Positions 45,061 through 55,290 of a DNA stretch of 64,000 nt are shown one piece after another. The notes below the pieces were generated by a model. It worked only from the letters and a program-made list of their open reading frames with translations. It made no database searches and was not told where the DNA came from. Position numbers and translations under genes: made by a program. The stretch is from assembly GCA_011037195.1 (NCBI GenBank), contig JAAEAF010002573.1, positions 1 to 64,000 on the forward strand. The letters are read 5' to 3'. The number at the start of each line of letters is the position of its first letter. Positions within the stretch are counted from its first letter, which is position 1. The DNA comes from Triatoma infestans. Its lineage: Eukaryota > Arthropoda > Insecta > Hemiptera > Reduviidae.

Positions 45061-45428
45061 TAGTCGTATTATAACACCTGTAGCTGAAACAAAATTATGA
45101 ACAACATAACAGCCCAGAATCTCCCAATGATGATCTTATTCATAAATGGCATGCGTAGAAAGAAAATAATATATAAATCAAAAAAACACAAAAAATTATT
45201 TTTACTTAAAAAACAATCATGCTTATAATGCTTGTAATTTAAACTTAATCATGCTTGTAACAAAATAAATGCATGACAAAAACATGCCGAGAACTGATAC
45301 ATTTAAAAAACAAAGCAATAACTATTTATTTTTTTTTTTAGGAATTTAAATTTAATAGTATTTCTCATAAACAACATGCATACAATGTGATAACAACCTG
45401 AACAAAACTGCTCGTTGTCCGGGAATCA

Positions 45429-46331
45429 TTAGGGGGGATATACGGTGGCAACATCTTTAAAGAAATGATGGAGGCGATTCTTGCGGACGGGATGTTGCCT
45501 TTTCCAGTAATGTTCCGCGAGATACCCCAGGAAATGTTCTTCGCGCCTACCACAACGCGGTATGCCACTACGAACATCGCGCCACATACGCTCTACATCC
45601 TGCGTATGCGCCCCAGTCTGGGGATCGACAAAATTAACGGAGTGGTTAACCCGTAAATACTGGTAATCACGGTCAGTTAGTAGAGGGTCGTAACCCCTCC
45701 AGCAATCCGAAATAATAGTCGTCCCGGGTAAAATTCTATCACGAATGACAGCCATTAAAGTTGCGGCCGTCCTATTTTCAACAGGTTGGAAGAAGCACTT
45801 CTTAGTTCCCCTCTCAAAACAACCGAATACCCACTGACCTTTGATTACGCGACTTCTATTATATTTACGTTTCCCAAATTTTGCCTCGTCGATTTCCACA
45901 GTAGTCCCGGGACCACCCAATTGGTAATGTCTAATTAACAAGATAGAAGAGCAAATTTCACGGCAGAAGTTGCTCCAATCAACAACTACGCGGGAGGATA
46001 TTTCTAATTCATCCTCAATTATTTTTTGACGGGGATGATTTAACAGTAACCAGTAAGAAACAAATTCAAAAATTTGGGGTATCGTTAGGTGGGATTTATG
46101 GAAGAAAGTATTTTTTCTAAGCGAATGCGTGAAATCGCACTTTCTTCCGTTGTCATTAACTTTGCGGCACCGAAATCTACATTGGTTTTGAATAAATTTG
46201 CAAAAGTGGCGAGAAGGACACGTTTTTTCAATCAGTAAACACCCGTGCCTCTGCAAAAACGCGGTGACTTCCGATTCATCCGGGGACATACGAAGAGCTT
46301 TAGCTAATTTGTATTCACAGTTATCGCACAT
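45429..46331 (-). CDS. Merlin-type transposase (IS1595/ISXO2-like DDE), intact 300-aa ORF
   Basis: Uninterrupted 300-codon ORF from ATG 46331; the frame is open further upstream to 46505, but that part is hydrophobic and not protein-like, so the inner ATG is preferred. An N-terminal zinc-ribbon-like Cys/His region (CPSRHFCKF, CRFRCRKVNDNGRKCDF) precedes LLLNHPRQKI and an HTH. The DDE core has TTVEIDEAKFGKRKYNRSRV (first Asp), QWVFGCFERGTKK, TTIISDCWRGYD (second Asp) and TQDVERMWRDVRSG (Glu). This is the ISXO2-like fold of the Merlin superfamily. The complete ORF and triad contrast with every other element here. Terminal repeats were not found. Confidence 0.85.
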   Translation of the reverse strand: MCDNCEYKLAKALRMSPDESEVTAFLQRHGCLLIEKTCPSRHFCKFIQNQCRFRCRKVNDNGRKCDFTHSLRKNTFFHKSHLTIPQIFEFVSYWLLLNHPRQKIIEDELEISSRVVVDWSNFCREICSSILLIRHYQLGGPGTTVEIDEAKFGKRKYNRSRVIKGQWVFGCFERGTKKCFFQPVENRTAATLMAVIRDRILPGTTIISDCWRGYDPLLTDRDYQYLRVNHSVNFVDPQTGAHTQDVERMWRDVRSGIPRCGRREEHFLGYLAEHYWKRQHPVRKNRLHHFFKDVATVYPP

Positions 46332-46481
46332 TTGTTTATTGTATATGAAAAGAAATACCAGTGAAAGAAAAAAAGGAAGGTATAAATGTAAAATAATCAG
46401 ATAAAAGTAAAATGTAAGATATAAAGGAGAACTTAAAAATTTGCCTGCAAGTGTATTGGAGCTCCGTACAATCTGCACTGA

Positions 46482-46685
46482 TAGCAGAGTGACCGTTAAC
46501 GGCAAAATTTTTGATTTCCTCTTGTATATGTGTATGTGAGATTTTCAAAATAAAAAGTGGGGGTAGTGTACAAAGAGAAAATTATAGCAGACTGACCTTT
46601 AACGGCTAATATTTTGATTTCCTTTTGTATGTGTGTGAGATTTCCATGTTCCAAAGTGGGGGTAGTGTGCAAAGATAAAATTAAA
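46482..46685 (+). repeat. Tandem repeat, ~103-bp unit, two copies, upstream of the Merlin ORF
   Basis: TAGCAGAGTGACCGTTAACG through GTGGGGGTAGTGTACAAAG is followed by TAGCAGACTGACCTTTAACG through GTGGGGGTAGTGTGCAAAG. Confidence 0.9.
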
Positions 46686-46939
46686 AGAAATAAAATAAAA
46701 AACATGAACATATTTTGTTTACTTGAAATAACTGCTTTTATTAGGGCCCCCCCAAAAAAAATAAATAGCGAAAAGTGGAAATTAATGTGACACATATAAT
46801 AGGAAAAGAAATCGATATTTGTATAATCGGAAGAATGAAGGCAGCATGTGAATGTAGGAAGAGTGGGAGTGAGAAGGTTACTGTATCATCTAGTGGTCGG
46901 CCATATTGGGGGCACGCAAGTAAATAATTACCCGAAATA

Positions 46940-47663
46940 ATTTTGACACATGGAAAATTCAGATTGAAGCGTTGTTAATCAAAAACAAAGTATGGGACTA
47001 TGTGAATGGTAAAAATTTGAAACCAGAGGATGCTAACGAAGCTGCCATTTTGAAGGAAAAGGATCAGGATGCAAGGTCATATCTCATTTTATCTATTAGC
47101 CCTCCAGAATTAAAACAAGTTAAGGACTGTGTAACTTCAAATGAAGTATGGTTAAGGCTCCATAGTATATACCAGTCTAAAGGACCTGCTCGAAAAGCAC
47201 ATTTATTAAAACAATTAATCTTAAATAAAATGAAATCAGGGGAAGATGTCAGAATACAAATCAGTAATTTTTTAGATTTAGTAGATAAGTTAAAAGATTT
47301 GGAAATAAACATAAAAACGAAGACCTTTTAACAATAATGATGTTATATAGTATCCCAGACGATTTCGAAAATTTTAGATGTGCTATTGAGTCTAGAGACA
47401 TATTACCAAAGCCGGAAATTTTAAAAGTAAAAATAATTGAAGAGTATGATTCCAGACATTCACACGAAGCAAGTGAACACAATGCTATGATTGCTAAGTT
47501 TAAATCAAAATTCAAAAGGAATTGGAAACAACATAAATTTAACGGTAGTTGTTTTAAGTGTAAAAAATTCGGCCACAAATCCGTAGACTGCAAATTTAAT
47601 AAAGAAAGGAACGCTAAAGTTTCTGAAGAGGTAGGTTTACATGCAGTGTTATCAACCTTTTAG
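46940..47663 (+). pseudogene. Copia gag
   Basis: NNFDTWKIQIEALLIKNKVW starts the conserved UBN2-type gag domain, and WLRLHSIYQSKGPARKAHLL follows. A frameshift near 47325 moves to the frame MLYSIPDDFENFRCAIESRD, and the CCHC zinc knuckle CFKCKKFGHKSVDC is at ~47551-47592. The N-terminal start is missing. Confidence 0.85.
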
Positions 47664-47679
47664 AATAGTAATTCTGAAA

Positions 47680-48400
47680 AATCTGCTTGGTGCCTAGATA
47701 GTGGGTCAACATCCCATATATGTTCTTCAAAAGCTAGTTTTGAAAAGATAGATGAATCTATTAACAAAAGAATTAGCTTAGCGATAACTCCTCAATGATA
47801 TAGCTACGGCAAAAGGTCAAGTGAAATTGAATTTAGTTTATGACAAAACTGCAATTCTGAGTGAAACGCTTTATGTACCAAACGTGCAAACAAACCTCAT
47901 GTCAGTTGGAAAAGTAACAGAAAAAGGCTTCACAGTAATTTTCGACAAAGATAAAGCTGAAATAAGGGATAACAAAAATAGATTAAAGGCTATTGCAGAA
48001 AAAAGAAACGGTTTATATTACATAAAGGAACCAAAAGTATATAATCAAGAATTTGCCAATATAACAAGTTCAGATGCAGACAGCTTAATGTTATGGCACA
48101 AGAGACTTGGTCATGTGAACGAAAAAGATTTGAGAAAAATAATAAAAAGTAATGATGTTCGCGGTATCAAATGTAAGTATACAAGTTTGCCAACTTGTGA
48201 AATCTGCACAAAAGCGAAGATGACACAATTGCCTTTTCCAAGAGATTCTAAAAGAAAAAGCACAAAATTAGAAATTATTCATAGCGACATCTGTGGACCC
48301 ATGCGCACACAATCCATAGGTGGTGCGAGATATTTCATCGATGATTTCTGGTATAAAGAAGAAGAAAATAAAGTTCCAAAAGGGACAAGAACTGAATTTA
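47680..48400 (+). pseudogene. Copia protease and N-terminal integrase, core deleted
   Basis: AWCLDSGSTSHIC (~47688) is the protease active site. After a frameshift near 47800, LMSVGKVTEKGFTVIFDK and LWHKRLGHVN...CEICTKAKM (HHCC zinc domain, ~48090-48215) and IIHSDICGPM (first integrase Asp) follow. YFIDDFWYKEEENKVPKG then jumps to the region before the RT, so the catalytic core's D and E are lost. Confidence 0.85.
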
Positions 48401-48699
48401 TGACTGATCCATTGATCAAGCCAAGTGAAAGTGTAGTTGAGGAAATTACTGAAAGTATACCTTCAAGTGTTGACGATGATGTTGATAATTCTGAAATTGA
48501 TCAAACAAGCAAATCAAGTAAGTTTCGTGGAAAAGGAAGACCAAGAAAAATAAGAACTGGTTCCAGAGGAAGACCTCGAATGGTCCAAAGCGGATCTAAC
48601 AACTTAGAGGAAGACGATGATTTACCTTTAGGAGGTTTTGAATGGAATTTTGATGATGTTAATGTAAATCTGGCCAACGATTTCCGTTATGGTGAAATG

Positions 48700-50192
48700 A
48701 ATGAAGACTCCACTTTACCTGAATGGAGAGAAGCAATTAAAGAAGAATTCATTTCACTCATTAAAAACAAGACTTGGGTTATATGTGATAGACCAAGTGA
48801 CCATGAAAGAAGAAAAGCCCGGTTAGTAGCCAAAGGATGTGCTCAAACTCCTTTTATAGATTATTATGAAACATTTGCGCCCGTTATTCGATTAAGTACT
48901 ATCAGAATGTTAATGGCTATTTCTGCTGAAAGGAATCTGAAGGTGCATCAACTTGACGTTGAAGCAGCTTATCTAACGGTGAGTTACAGAACCCATCTAC
49001 ATGGAGATACCAGAAATTTTTCAAGACATCTTACACGACTTGAAGAAGTCAGACGACCCGGAAATTCGGAGTCAGTCTGAAACAATGATAAATCAACTGA
49101 AAGGGAAAAATAAGGTTTTTCATCTTAAAAAGGCCTTGTATGGTTTAAAACAGGCCGGACGCGAATGGTACAAGGTATTACTCAAACCTTGAATACTTTA
49201 GGTTTAAAGCCAACAGATACACTTTAGGTTTAAATCCATGCTTGTATACATTTAGAAATGGCAATGAAGTGAGTTTCATCGGAATTTATGTAGATGATTT
49301 GATTCTCGCTTCACCTGAGTTAAAATGGATTGAAAATATAAAAAAGATGTTATCAAACGATTTTAAGATGAAAGATTTGGGAACTTTAAGTTATTGTTTG
49401 GGAATTGAATTTGAATGTAAAAAGGAAGAGTTTAGGCTTTCCCAGAAGAGATACATGATTTGTTAAAAAAATTCAAAATGGAAAACTGTAAACCTGTAAA
49501 ATCACCCTTAGAAACTGGAAAGAAGCTTACCAAACCAGAAAATATAAGTGAAGAAGATCTCAAGAGATATCCTTTCAGAAACTTGATTGGATCCTTAATG
49601 TATTTATCTCTAGGTACTCGTCCAGATATAACATACGCTGTGAACGCACTCAGCCAGTATAACAATTGTTATGATGAGCAGCATTGGAAGGCAGCGAAAA
49701 GGATTCTCCGCTACCTTCGTGGAACTTTAAATTGCACTCTTGTATTCAGAAAATGCGGTAAACCCGTTGTGGGATTCGTAGACGCTGATTGGGGCGGTTG
49801 CCTTGATGACAGACGTTCGTATTCGGGATATACTTTCATCCTTGCTGAGGGAACTATATCCTGGGAAGCTCGGAAACAGTCCACTGTTGCTCAGTCTAAT
49901 GTGAAGGCAGAATATGTCGCGCCAGCTGAGACCTCGAAAGAAGCCAACTTCTACTGTAACAATAATGTGTGACAGTCAAGGGGCACAGAAATTTGCCAAG
50001 AACCCAGTTCACCATTCGAGAACTAAACATATTGACATCAAACACCATTTTGTAAGAGGTGCTATACAAGATAAAGAAATTTCAGTGGAGTATCTGCCTA
50101 CTGAAGATATGACAGCAGACATACTAGCAAAAGGTTTGCCTGCTCATAAACACAAGACGTGCCGGGAAGATCTAGGACTGGTCTTCCCTTGA
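48700..50192 (+). pseudogene. Copia reverse transcriptase and RNase H
   Basis: PEWREAIKEEFISLIKNKTW and RLVAKGCAQTPFIDYYETFA begin the RT; the frame breaks near 48975. ALYGLKQAGREWY (~49135) and the catalytic YVDD (frame from 49242) follow, then LIGSLMYLSLGTRPDITYAV and the RNase H blocks GFVDADWGGCLDDRRSYSGY, STVAQSNVKAEYV, CDSQGA and HSRTKHIDIKHHFVR, ending CREDLGLVFP before the polypurine tract. At least five frameshifts. Confidence 0.9.
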
Positions 50193-50199
50193 GAAGGGG

Positions 50200-50393
50200 T
50201 GTTGGAGTGCAAGCTTGTCCAGTACAAGTAACAGTGAGTGTAACCTTACCATGTACCTTTTGAGAATGTGATGTAATATTGTTATGGTGTAATAATACAA
50301 CCTTGTTGTACTAAATCTCATGTTTTCACTGTGTTTATTAAATATAGTTAAACGCTCTGCTGAGTTTTTATTTAACAAATTTCCTAATTAACA
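50200..50393 (+). repeat. Copia 3' LTR
   Basis: Starts TGTTGGAGTGCAAGCTTG directly after GAGAAGGGG and ends CCTAATTAACA, 194 bp. No matching 5' copy lies in the window. Confidence 0.7.
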
Positions 50394-50924
50394 AGATAAC
50401 ATAATTTATCGAAAGCTGAATGTGCGTGCACTAATTTTGGGCATAAATTAAAAAAAAAAGAAGTAAATAATCATCTTGAAATTATTTATGAGACCAATTT
50501 CTTAAAGAGAAACCAGATATATTAAAGTCAGATAAAAGCAATAATAATAATACGATTAAAATGCATTAGACAAGATTTGACAACAGGGTTATAGCTATTT
50601 TAAACGACTCCGTATATAACGACGAGGTATTTATATGAATCGAACAGTCCCTAATCTGTCCTTTATGGGAAGTAATTAACTTTTGATTCATTTAATGTGT
50701 GCTTCTTCGCTCTTCGGATCCTATGAATTTTTAATGATTCAGATCCCATTACACAATAAATTATGAAACTAACGAGTTTTTATTAAACTCGAAATACTAG
50801 TCAATCAGTCAAATATACTCAATTACTACAAAATATAGATAAATAGTTGAAGTAATTATACTGTAGTGCAGAAGCAAAGAAGAAGAAAAACAGTGAACGT
50901 ACCCAAATCTTTTTTTCATTCTTT
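50394..50924. other. No gene recognised
   Basis: AT-rich spacer between the copia LTR and a SINE. Confidence 0.4.
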
Positions 50925-50927
50925 TTT

Positions 50928-51140
50928 TTAAGGCGTAACGTCTATGGTCATTGGCGCCCAAAGCATTTCTCAGTGCACTCCGAACAGTGTTCTCTTATTA
51001 CAGATAACACTGTCCATCACCGGACAGTGAGCTGTTGAGGCTTCTAGGAAGAAAAAATATCTAAGGGTAGCACTGGACAAGAACCAGGGACCTTCGCGTC
51101 CAGGGAGTCCAGCATGCTACCATCCACTGACCCTTCTCTC
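50928..51140 (-). repeat. tRNA-derived SINE
   Basis: Reverse complement has AGGGTCAGTGGATGGTAGCA, TGGACTCCCTGGACGCGAAG, a mutated B box GGTTCTTGTCC and the usual body, ending in AAAA next to AACGTCTATGGTCATTGGCG on the + strand. Confidence 0.85.
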
Positions 51141-51299
51141 AAATAATATTTGAAATTGAAACTGAAGATCCGGATCTGGATGTTTGAAATTCTAAAGGCG
51201 ATTTGTTGTTTTTCTTTTGAGTATCCCAATGGGGCTTTAAGTAGCGTAGGGTTTGGTCCCTCCTCGCAGAGAATAATAATGTTTATGCTATTTTGATTT

Positions 51300-51760
51300 T
51301 TGAAGGTTAAAGGTTGGTGTATATGATCCACCTTGGTACCTTTCAACCCACCCGTGCAGAAAATAATAATGAGGGAAATGTGCCTCGGCAAGACCGGGGA
51401 CAGAATAGGCCTGCTCCTGTCCAGGGTGTGTAAGAGGCGACTAACGTGTGGGACTAACTAACCCATGGGACCCCAGCTCTATACCACGCCACATTGAACA
51501 TCACTCACACATACACATACGAACACTTGTTTGAACCCCTAAATCCCAGTGAGAGGTACCGGGGCTGTGAGGTTTGTGGGCGGAGGTATCAGCCTACTGA
51601 ACCAGGCCGAACTCTGTGTGTATGCAGAGGTAAGAGTCCTTTGTCCTTCGGTAAGGACGTTCTTCGGAGGATGATATTTAGTTCGTCTCGACTAGTGGGA
51701 ATGGAATGGAACCGAAACCAATTTATTGATATAAAAATACTTTAAAAAATCCCATTCCTC
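51300..51760 (+). other. GC-balanced fragment of an unidentified element
   Basis: Stands out in base composition; one frame (51494-51745) reads CEVCGRRYQPTEPGRTLCVC, a CxxC...CxC zinc-finger-like string. TGCCTCGGCAAGACCGGGGA and AACTAACCCATGGGACCCCA look like part of a dispersed element, but I could not identify it. Confidence 0.3.
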
Positions 51761-51987
51761 AAACCCCTAACTCACTTCCACCACCCTTCCAGTCTCTACT
51801 GATCTCCATCCTCAAACCCCTTATCTCACCCAACCATCAACCAACTTGGACTTGGATTAACTAGCTTAGACCCCAGCATGGATAAGGAAATCAATTAATA
51901 ATAATGGCAGTTTGTTCAGCAAAGGGATGCAGCTTTGAAAAAAAAAGAAGAGAATATGCAGTTTTTGAACTTCTTGAAAGACTCAGA

Positions 51988-52152
51988 GAAATTTTCCGTG
52001 ATAGCCTGGTTCTTTTTGTAGTCATCGACCGGTTTCGGACGTTCGTCCATCATCAGGATGCTTTTTATCAGTGTTATAACACAAATTTGCACAGAGCAAA
52101 TTTAATTGGTACACTGTTTGACAAAAAGCAGCCGGCTATCACGGAAAATATC
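51988..52152. repeat. Inverted-repeat element carrying a hammerhead-like core
   Basis: AAATTTTCCGTGATAGCCTG and GGCTATCACGGAAAATAT are complementary, and CTTTTTGTAGTC pairs with GACAAAAAG. Between them on the - strand is the motif at 52033-52057. Confidence 0.6.
52033..52057 (-). ncRNA. Hammerhead-core-like motif, best copy
   Basis: - strand: CCTGATGA, T, GGACG-AA-CGTCC (perfect 5-bp stem), GAAA, CCGGTCGATGAC. The invariant hammerhead core words CTGANGA and GAAA flank a proper stem II. I could not define stem III with a NUH cleavage site, so ribozyme activity is a hypothesis. Confidence 0.4.
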
Positions 52153-52296
52153 TTTGATGCTTTCCAGCTGAGCGGGACCAACCCCACAACAATTCGTGAA
52201 AGACAATTGGTCCCGCTTTTTTATCATAAAAAAGAAAGATGGAAGCTTTAGTATCAGTTTTTCTTTTAAATTGAACGCGTTTATAAAAAACAAGAT

Positions 52297-52334
52297 AGGT
52301 ATGACTAAGAGCATTAAGAAACTAGGAGATGGGC
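52297..52334 (+). repeat. 38-bp repeat shared with 53690-53727
   Basis: ATAGGTATGACTAAGAGCAT then TAAGAAACTAGGAGATGG is identical at both places, although flanking sequences differ. Confidence 0.9.
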
Positions 52335-52794
52335 ATACATCACGGCGACGTAAAGCAAGCGAAGAAATATGTGTTTGCGGAAAGGCTAGCTACGGAGGGA
52401 AAATGTACGCCACCTATAAAATGTTTAAACTGTAGGCGACCATAAAGCCAGATCAAACGGGTGCCCAGTATTGCTGTAATATTTAATATTTTTTTTAGAT
52501 TTTTTTTTTTAATTTTATTTTCAGTTTACTGTGTTTTAAAATATCCTGATTAAAAAGAACAAAAGTCTTAATCCTTGAGCTTGCTTGTTTAGATAATGGT
52601 GGTTTGTTCCATTTTTAGTTCAATCTTTCTTAATTTGTAGTCTGCAAAAAAAAAAAAAGAAAAAATTCTTTTTTGAAATTATAATAGGTAATTGTAGTAT
52701 TTGCTAGAATCAGAAATTTGGTATCTCAATAAAAACAAACACTTTAAGATAACTGCCATAGAAAAATCCAAGCTCAATGTTTCAATATGATCCA

Positions 52795-53110
52795 CTTTTA
52801 CTTTCTTTGATATAGTTTTTTATTGTTCAGAGAAAAATATGCGATTGCAGGTTAACGAAATTGAGTTCCTACTGAAAATATAAATATTTTTTTGGCCCCC
52901 TGAATCCGAAATTTTTTTTTAGTTTTTTTTATTCCAGACTTTTAGACTCTGTTTGTGTGTGAGTGTGTACAGCACTCAAGGTTGAAGAAAGCGCAGGAAG
53001 TACAAACTTGAAATTCCATTGTTCAAGTTAGCTTAATCAGAAGTGCCTTCGACACAAAGTTTTCGATCAAAATCTGTCAACCCAAAGCACCATCACTTCT
53101 CTATATCATA
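52795..53110 (-). repeat. Hairpin-ended repeat, partial reverse copy
   Basis: ACTTTTACTTTCTTTGATAT at the start resembles the hairpin end; GTTTGTGTGTGAGTGTGTAC and AGTTTTCGATCAAAATCTGT are diverged inner words of the family. Confidence 0.4.
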
Positions 53111-53389
53111 TCCCATCAATTTTCTACAAGAATACTAAATTAAAAAAAATGGAATGGATGGATGAATTACTAAAAGGACCCTAGAAATCTTAAAATAATA
53201 TTCCCTCTGGCCATTATGGTAGTTTATTACAAAACGAGATATGCGAATTCGTTTTTGTTTACACCCTATAGTTGCTGTTGTTTATATTTTATTTAAATAT
53301 AAAATGTAAACAAATAGATACACAGTTTGCTCACTAGTTTCGGAAACTTTAATTTTAAATGAGCATTTTTTTTAAATAGAATTGAAGAT

Positions 53390-54499
53390 AAAAAAAGTCT
53401 GGTGTGAAACTAATTGCAGTTTACAAAATTGTAATTGACAAATTTGATAGTGTACTAAATTTAATGAAAATTGTCGGTGTTTTTATGGAGAAAAACGCGA
53501 AAACTGAAAAAAAAAAAATTGTTTAGTAAAAACGCACTTCTAGTTTACTGATTTTCTTTTAAACAGGAATTTTAGCATCTATTTACTTCTAATTAATTCT
53601 GTTTAGATTGCAGAATTGTATAACCAACCAAGGTAGCACATTACCAAGACACACCAAGAGCACTTTACGAGGAAAACATAACCCTGCATAGGTATGACTA
53701 AGAGCATTAAGAAACTAGGAGATGGCTCAATTTGCCCCTCCTAATCAGACAACAACAATACTGGCTTTCAAAAAGATTATCCTCCTTAAATGAGTATAAC
53801 CTTTTTATGGAAAAAAGTTTCAAATAAAAGCTGTAGCATTTTGTATGTGTTACTTCACATACTTGGTTTAAAGAAAATTGTTCGAGCTATTTTCGAGAAA
53901 ATGGCAGAAAACTGAAAAATACTTTTTAGGTAAAAAAAACGCACTTCCGGTCATCCGATTTTCATCAAACTCGGAATTTCAATAACATATTTAATTTTAA
54001 TTAATATTATTTAGATGATAGAATTGTATAATAAACTGAGATAGCACATCAGAGGAAAAACTCACCTCCTTTCCTCCCGCAAAAAAATGACCTTAAATGA
54101 ATTTTCCCGGAAAAATGTTTTAAATAAAAGTTGTCGCTCTTTGTATGTTTAGTTGATATATAAATTTTGAAAAAAATCGTTGGAGCCGTTTTTGAGAATT
54201 GCGAAAAAGTGAAAAAAATAATCCAATAAAGTGCCATTTCCGGCTGAACGATTTTTTCGAAAAGCTTATTTTCAGTTTCCTGGAGGCACTTTAACTAAAT
54301 ATTAAGTTTGAATATTCTGCGATTTTTCGCTTTTGAGATATGCTGTCCCACATACACACACACACACACACAGACCTTTGGCTAACCCACTTTTTTGGAC
54401 TCAGGGGACCTCAAAATGGATATATCCGTTGGAAATTCGATTTCGAAAATTTAACACGATTACCATACTTCCTCAAAAAGCAGTTAGAGAAAGTAAAAT
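53390..54499 (+). repeat. Hairpin-ended repeat, long copy or two overlapping copies
   Basis: Begins AAGTCTGGTGTGAAACTA, contains TGGAGAAAAACGCGAAAACT and two successive middle segments (AACATAACCCTGCATAGG... and AACTCACCTCCTTTCC...), CA microsatellite at ~54352-54374, and ends GGGGACCTCAAAATGGATAT, GATTACCATACTTCCTC, TAGAGAAAGTAAAATG. The 38-bp repeat at 53690 lies inside it. The 1.1-kb length and doubled middle suggest two copies joined. Confidence 0.6.
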
Positions 54500-54508
54500 G
54501 AAATAGAA

Positions 54509-54730
54509 GGGTTAAGCTCAGTGGTTAGTGCACTGGACTACCACGCTGAGCTCCAGGGTTCGAGTCCAGCCGTGCTGCCCTTAGATTCTGTCTTTCTAGG
54601 AGCCTCTACTGCTCACTGTTCCTCGATGGACAGTGTTGTCTGTAACGGGAAAACAGACCAGCAGTGCACTGAGAAGGCTCTGGGCGTCAATGACCATAGA
54701 TGTTGGACGCACATTAAATTAAAAAAAGAA
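54509..54730 (+). repeat. tRNA-derived SINE
   Basis: A box TAAGCTCAGTGG at 54513-54524, B box GGTTCGAGTCC at ~54558, body GCTGCCCTTAGATTCTGTCT, end ATAGATGTTGGACGC plus TTAAATTAAAAAAAG. Inserted directly after the end of the hairpin-ended repeat. Confidence 0.9.
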
Positions 54731-55039
54731 AAGAAAAATAATACTTTATTAGTTCATTAAGATTACAAGATATGAAAAATAAATTTTTACCAAAATCTTA
54801 GTTTTTTATATAAGAATGCAGAACCATAAATCAGAAGTCATTAGGCGAGGCAAAACTGGTTCTCTGACAATTTTCAAAAGCAAGTTTGCTTCAAAGTTAG
54901 CAGAAAAATTATGTTCTTGACATTCGTATGCTGCTTAATTTTTAAATAATATCATAAAGATAGACTGAATAATGGTAACAAGGAATCAAATGTATTGACA
55001 AAGTAATTTTTTAAAACTAAGAATGTATTAATAAAAGAC

Positions 55040-55290
55040 AGTGATCTGGTATTTTATCCGTCGTAGCATGCATATTTCTTATATTCCTGATTGGTTTCGG
55101 ATTTTCATCCATCGTCAGAGCAAAATTATTAAGTTCGTGTAGAGAGTTCACTTCAATGCAATGTTTCTGCTACACTCGACATTGTTCGTTTGTTGATATA
55201 ACTACCTGAAAATGAAAATCTGAAACCGGTTAGGAATATAAGAAATAAGTATGCTACGATGGATAAAATACCAGATGTTATCCATCATTT
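55040..55290. repeat. Foldback/MITE with ~65-bp arms and a hammerhead-like core
   Basis: TCTGGTATTTTATCCGTCGT and ACGATGGATAAAATACCAGA are complementary, continuing through ATATTTCTTATATTCCT / AGGAATATAAGAAATA. On the - strand of the left arm lies CTGACGA, T, GGAT-GAAA-ATCC, GAAACC (55095-55118), again the hammerhead word order with a perfect 4-bp stem. Related to 25556-25935. Confidence 0.7.

Larger units (their letters stand above)
46930..50393 (+). mobile_element. Ty1/copia LTR retrotransposon lacking its 5' LTR
   Basis: Order gag, protease, integrase, RT, RNase H, then a 3' LTR, as in Ty1/copia. Similarity begins inside gag at about 46940 with no PBS or 5' LTR upstream, and the integrase core is deleted. 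The purine run GAGAAGGGG precedes the 3' LTR. Confidence 0.9.

Noticed and set aside
45465..45656. + strand ORF opposite the Merlin gene
   Set aside because: Antisense shadow of the transposase coding strand.
46332..46505. Longer N-terminus for the Merlin transposase
   Set aside because: The extra 58 residues are mostly hydrophobic repeats of AT-rich codons and start at a non-ATG codon; ATG 46331 precedes the recognisable Cys/His region.
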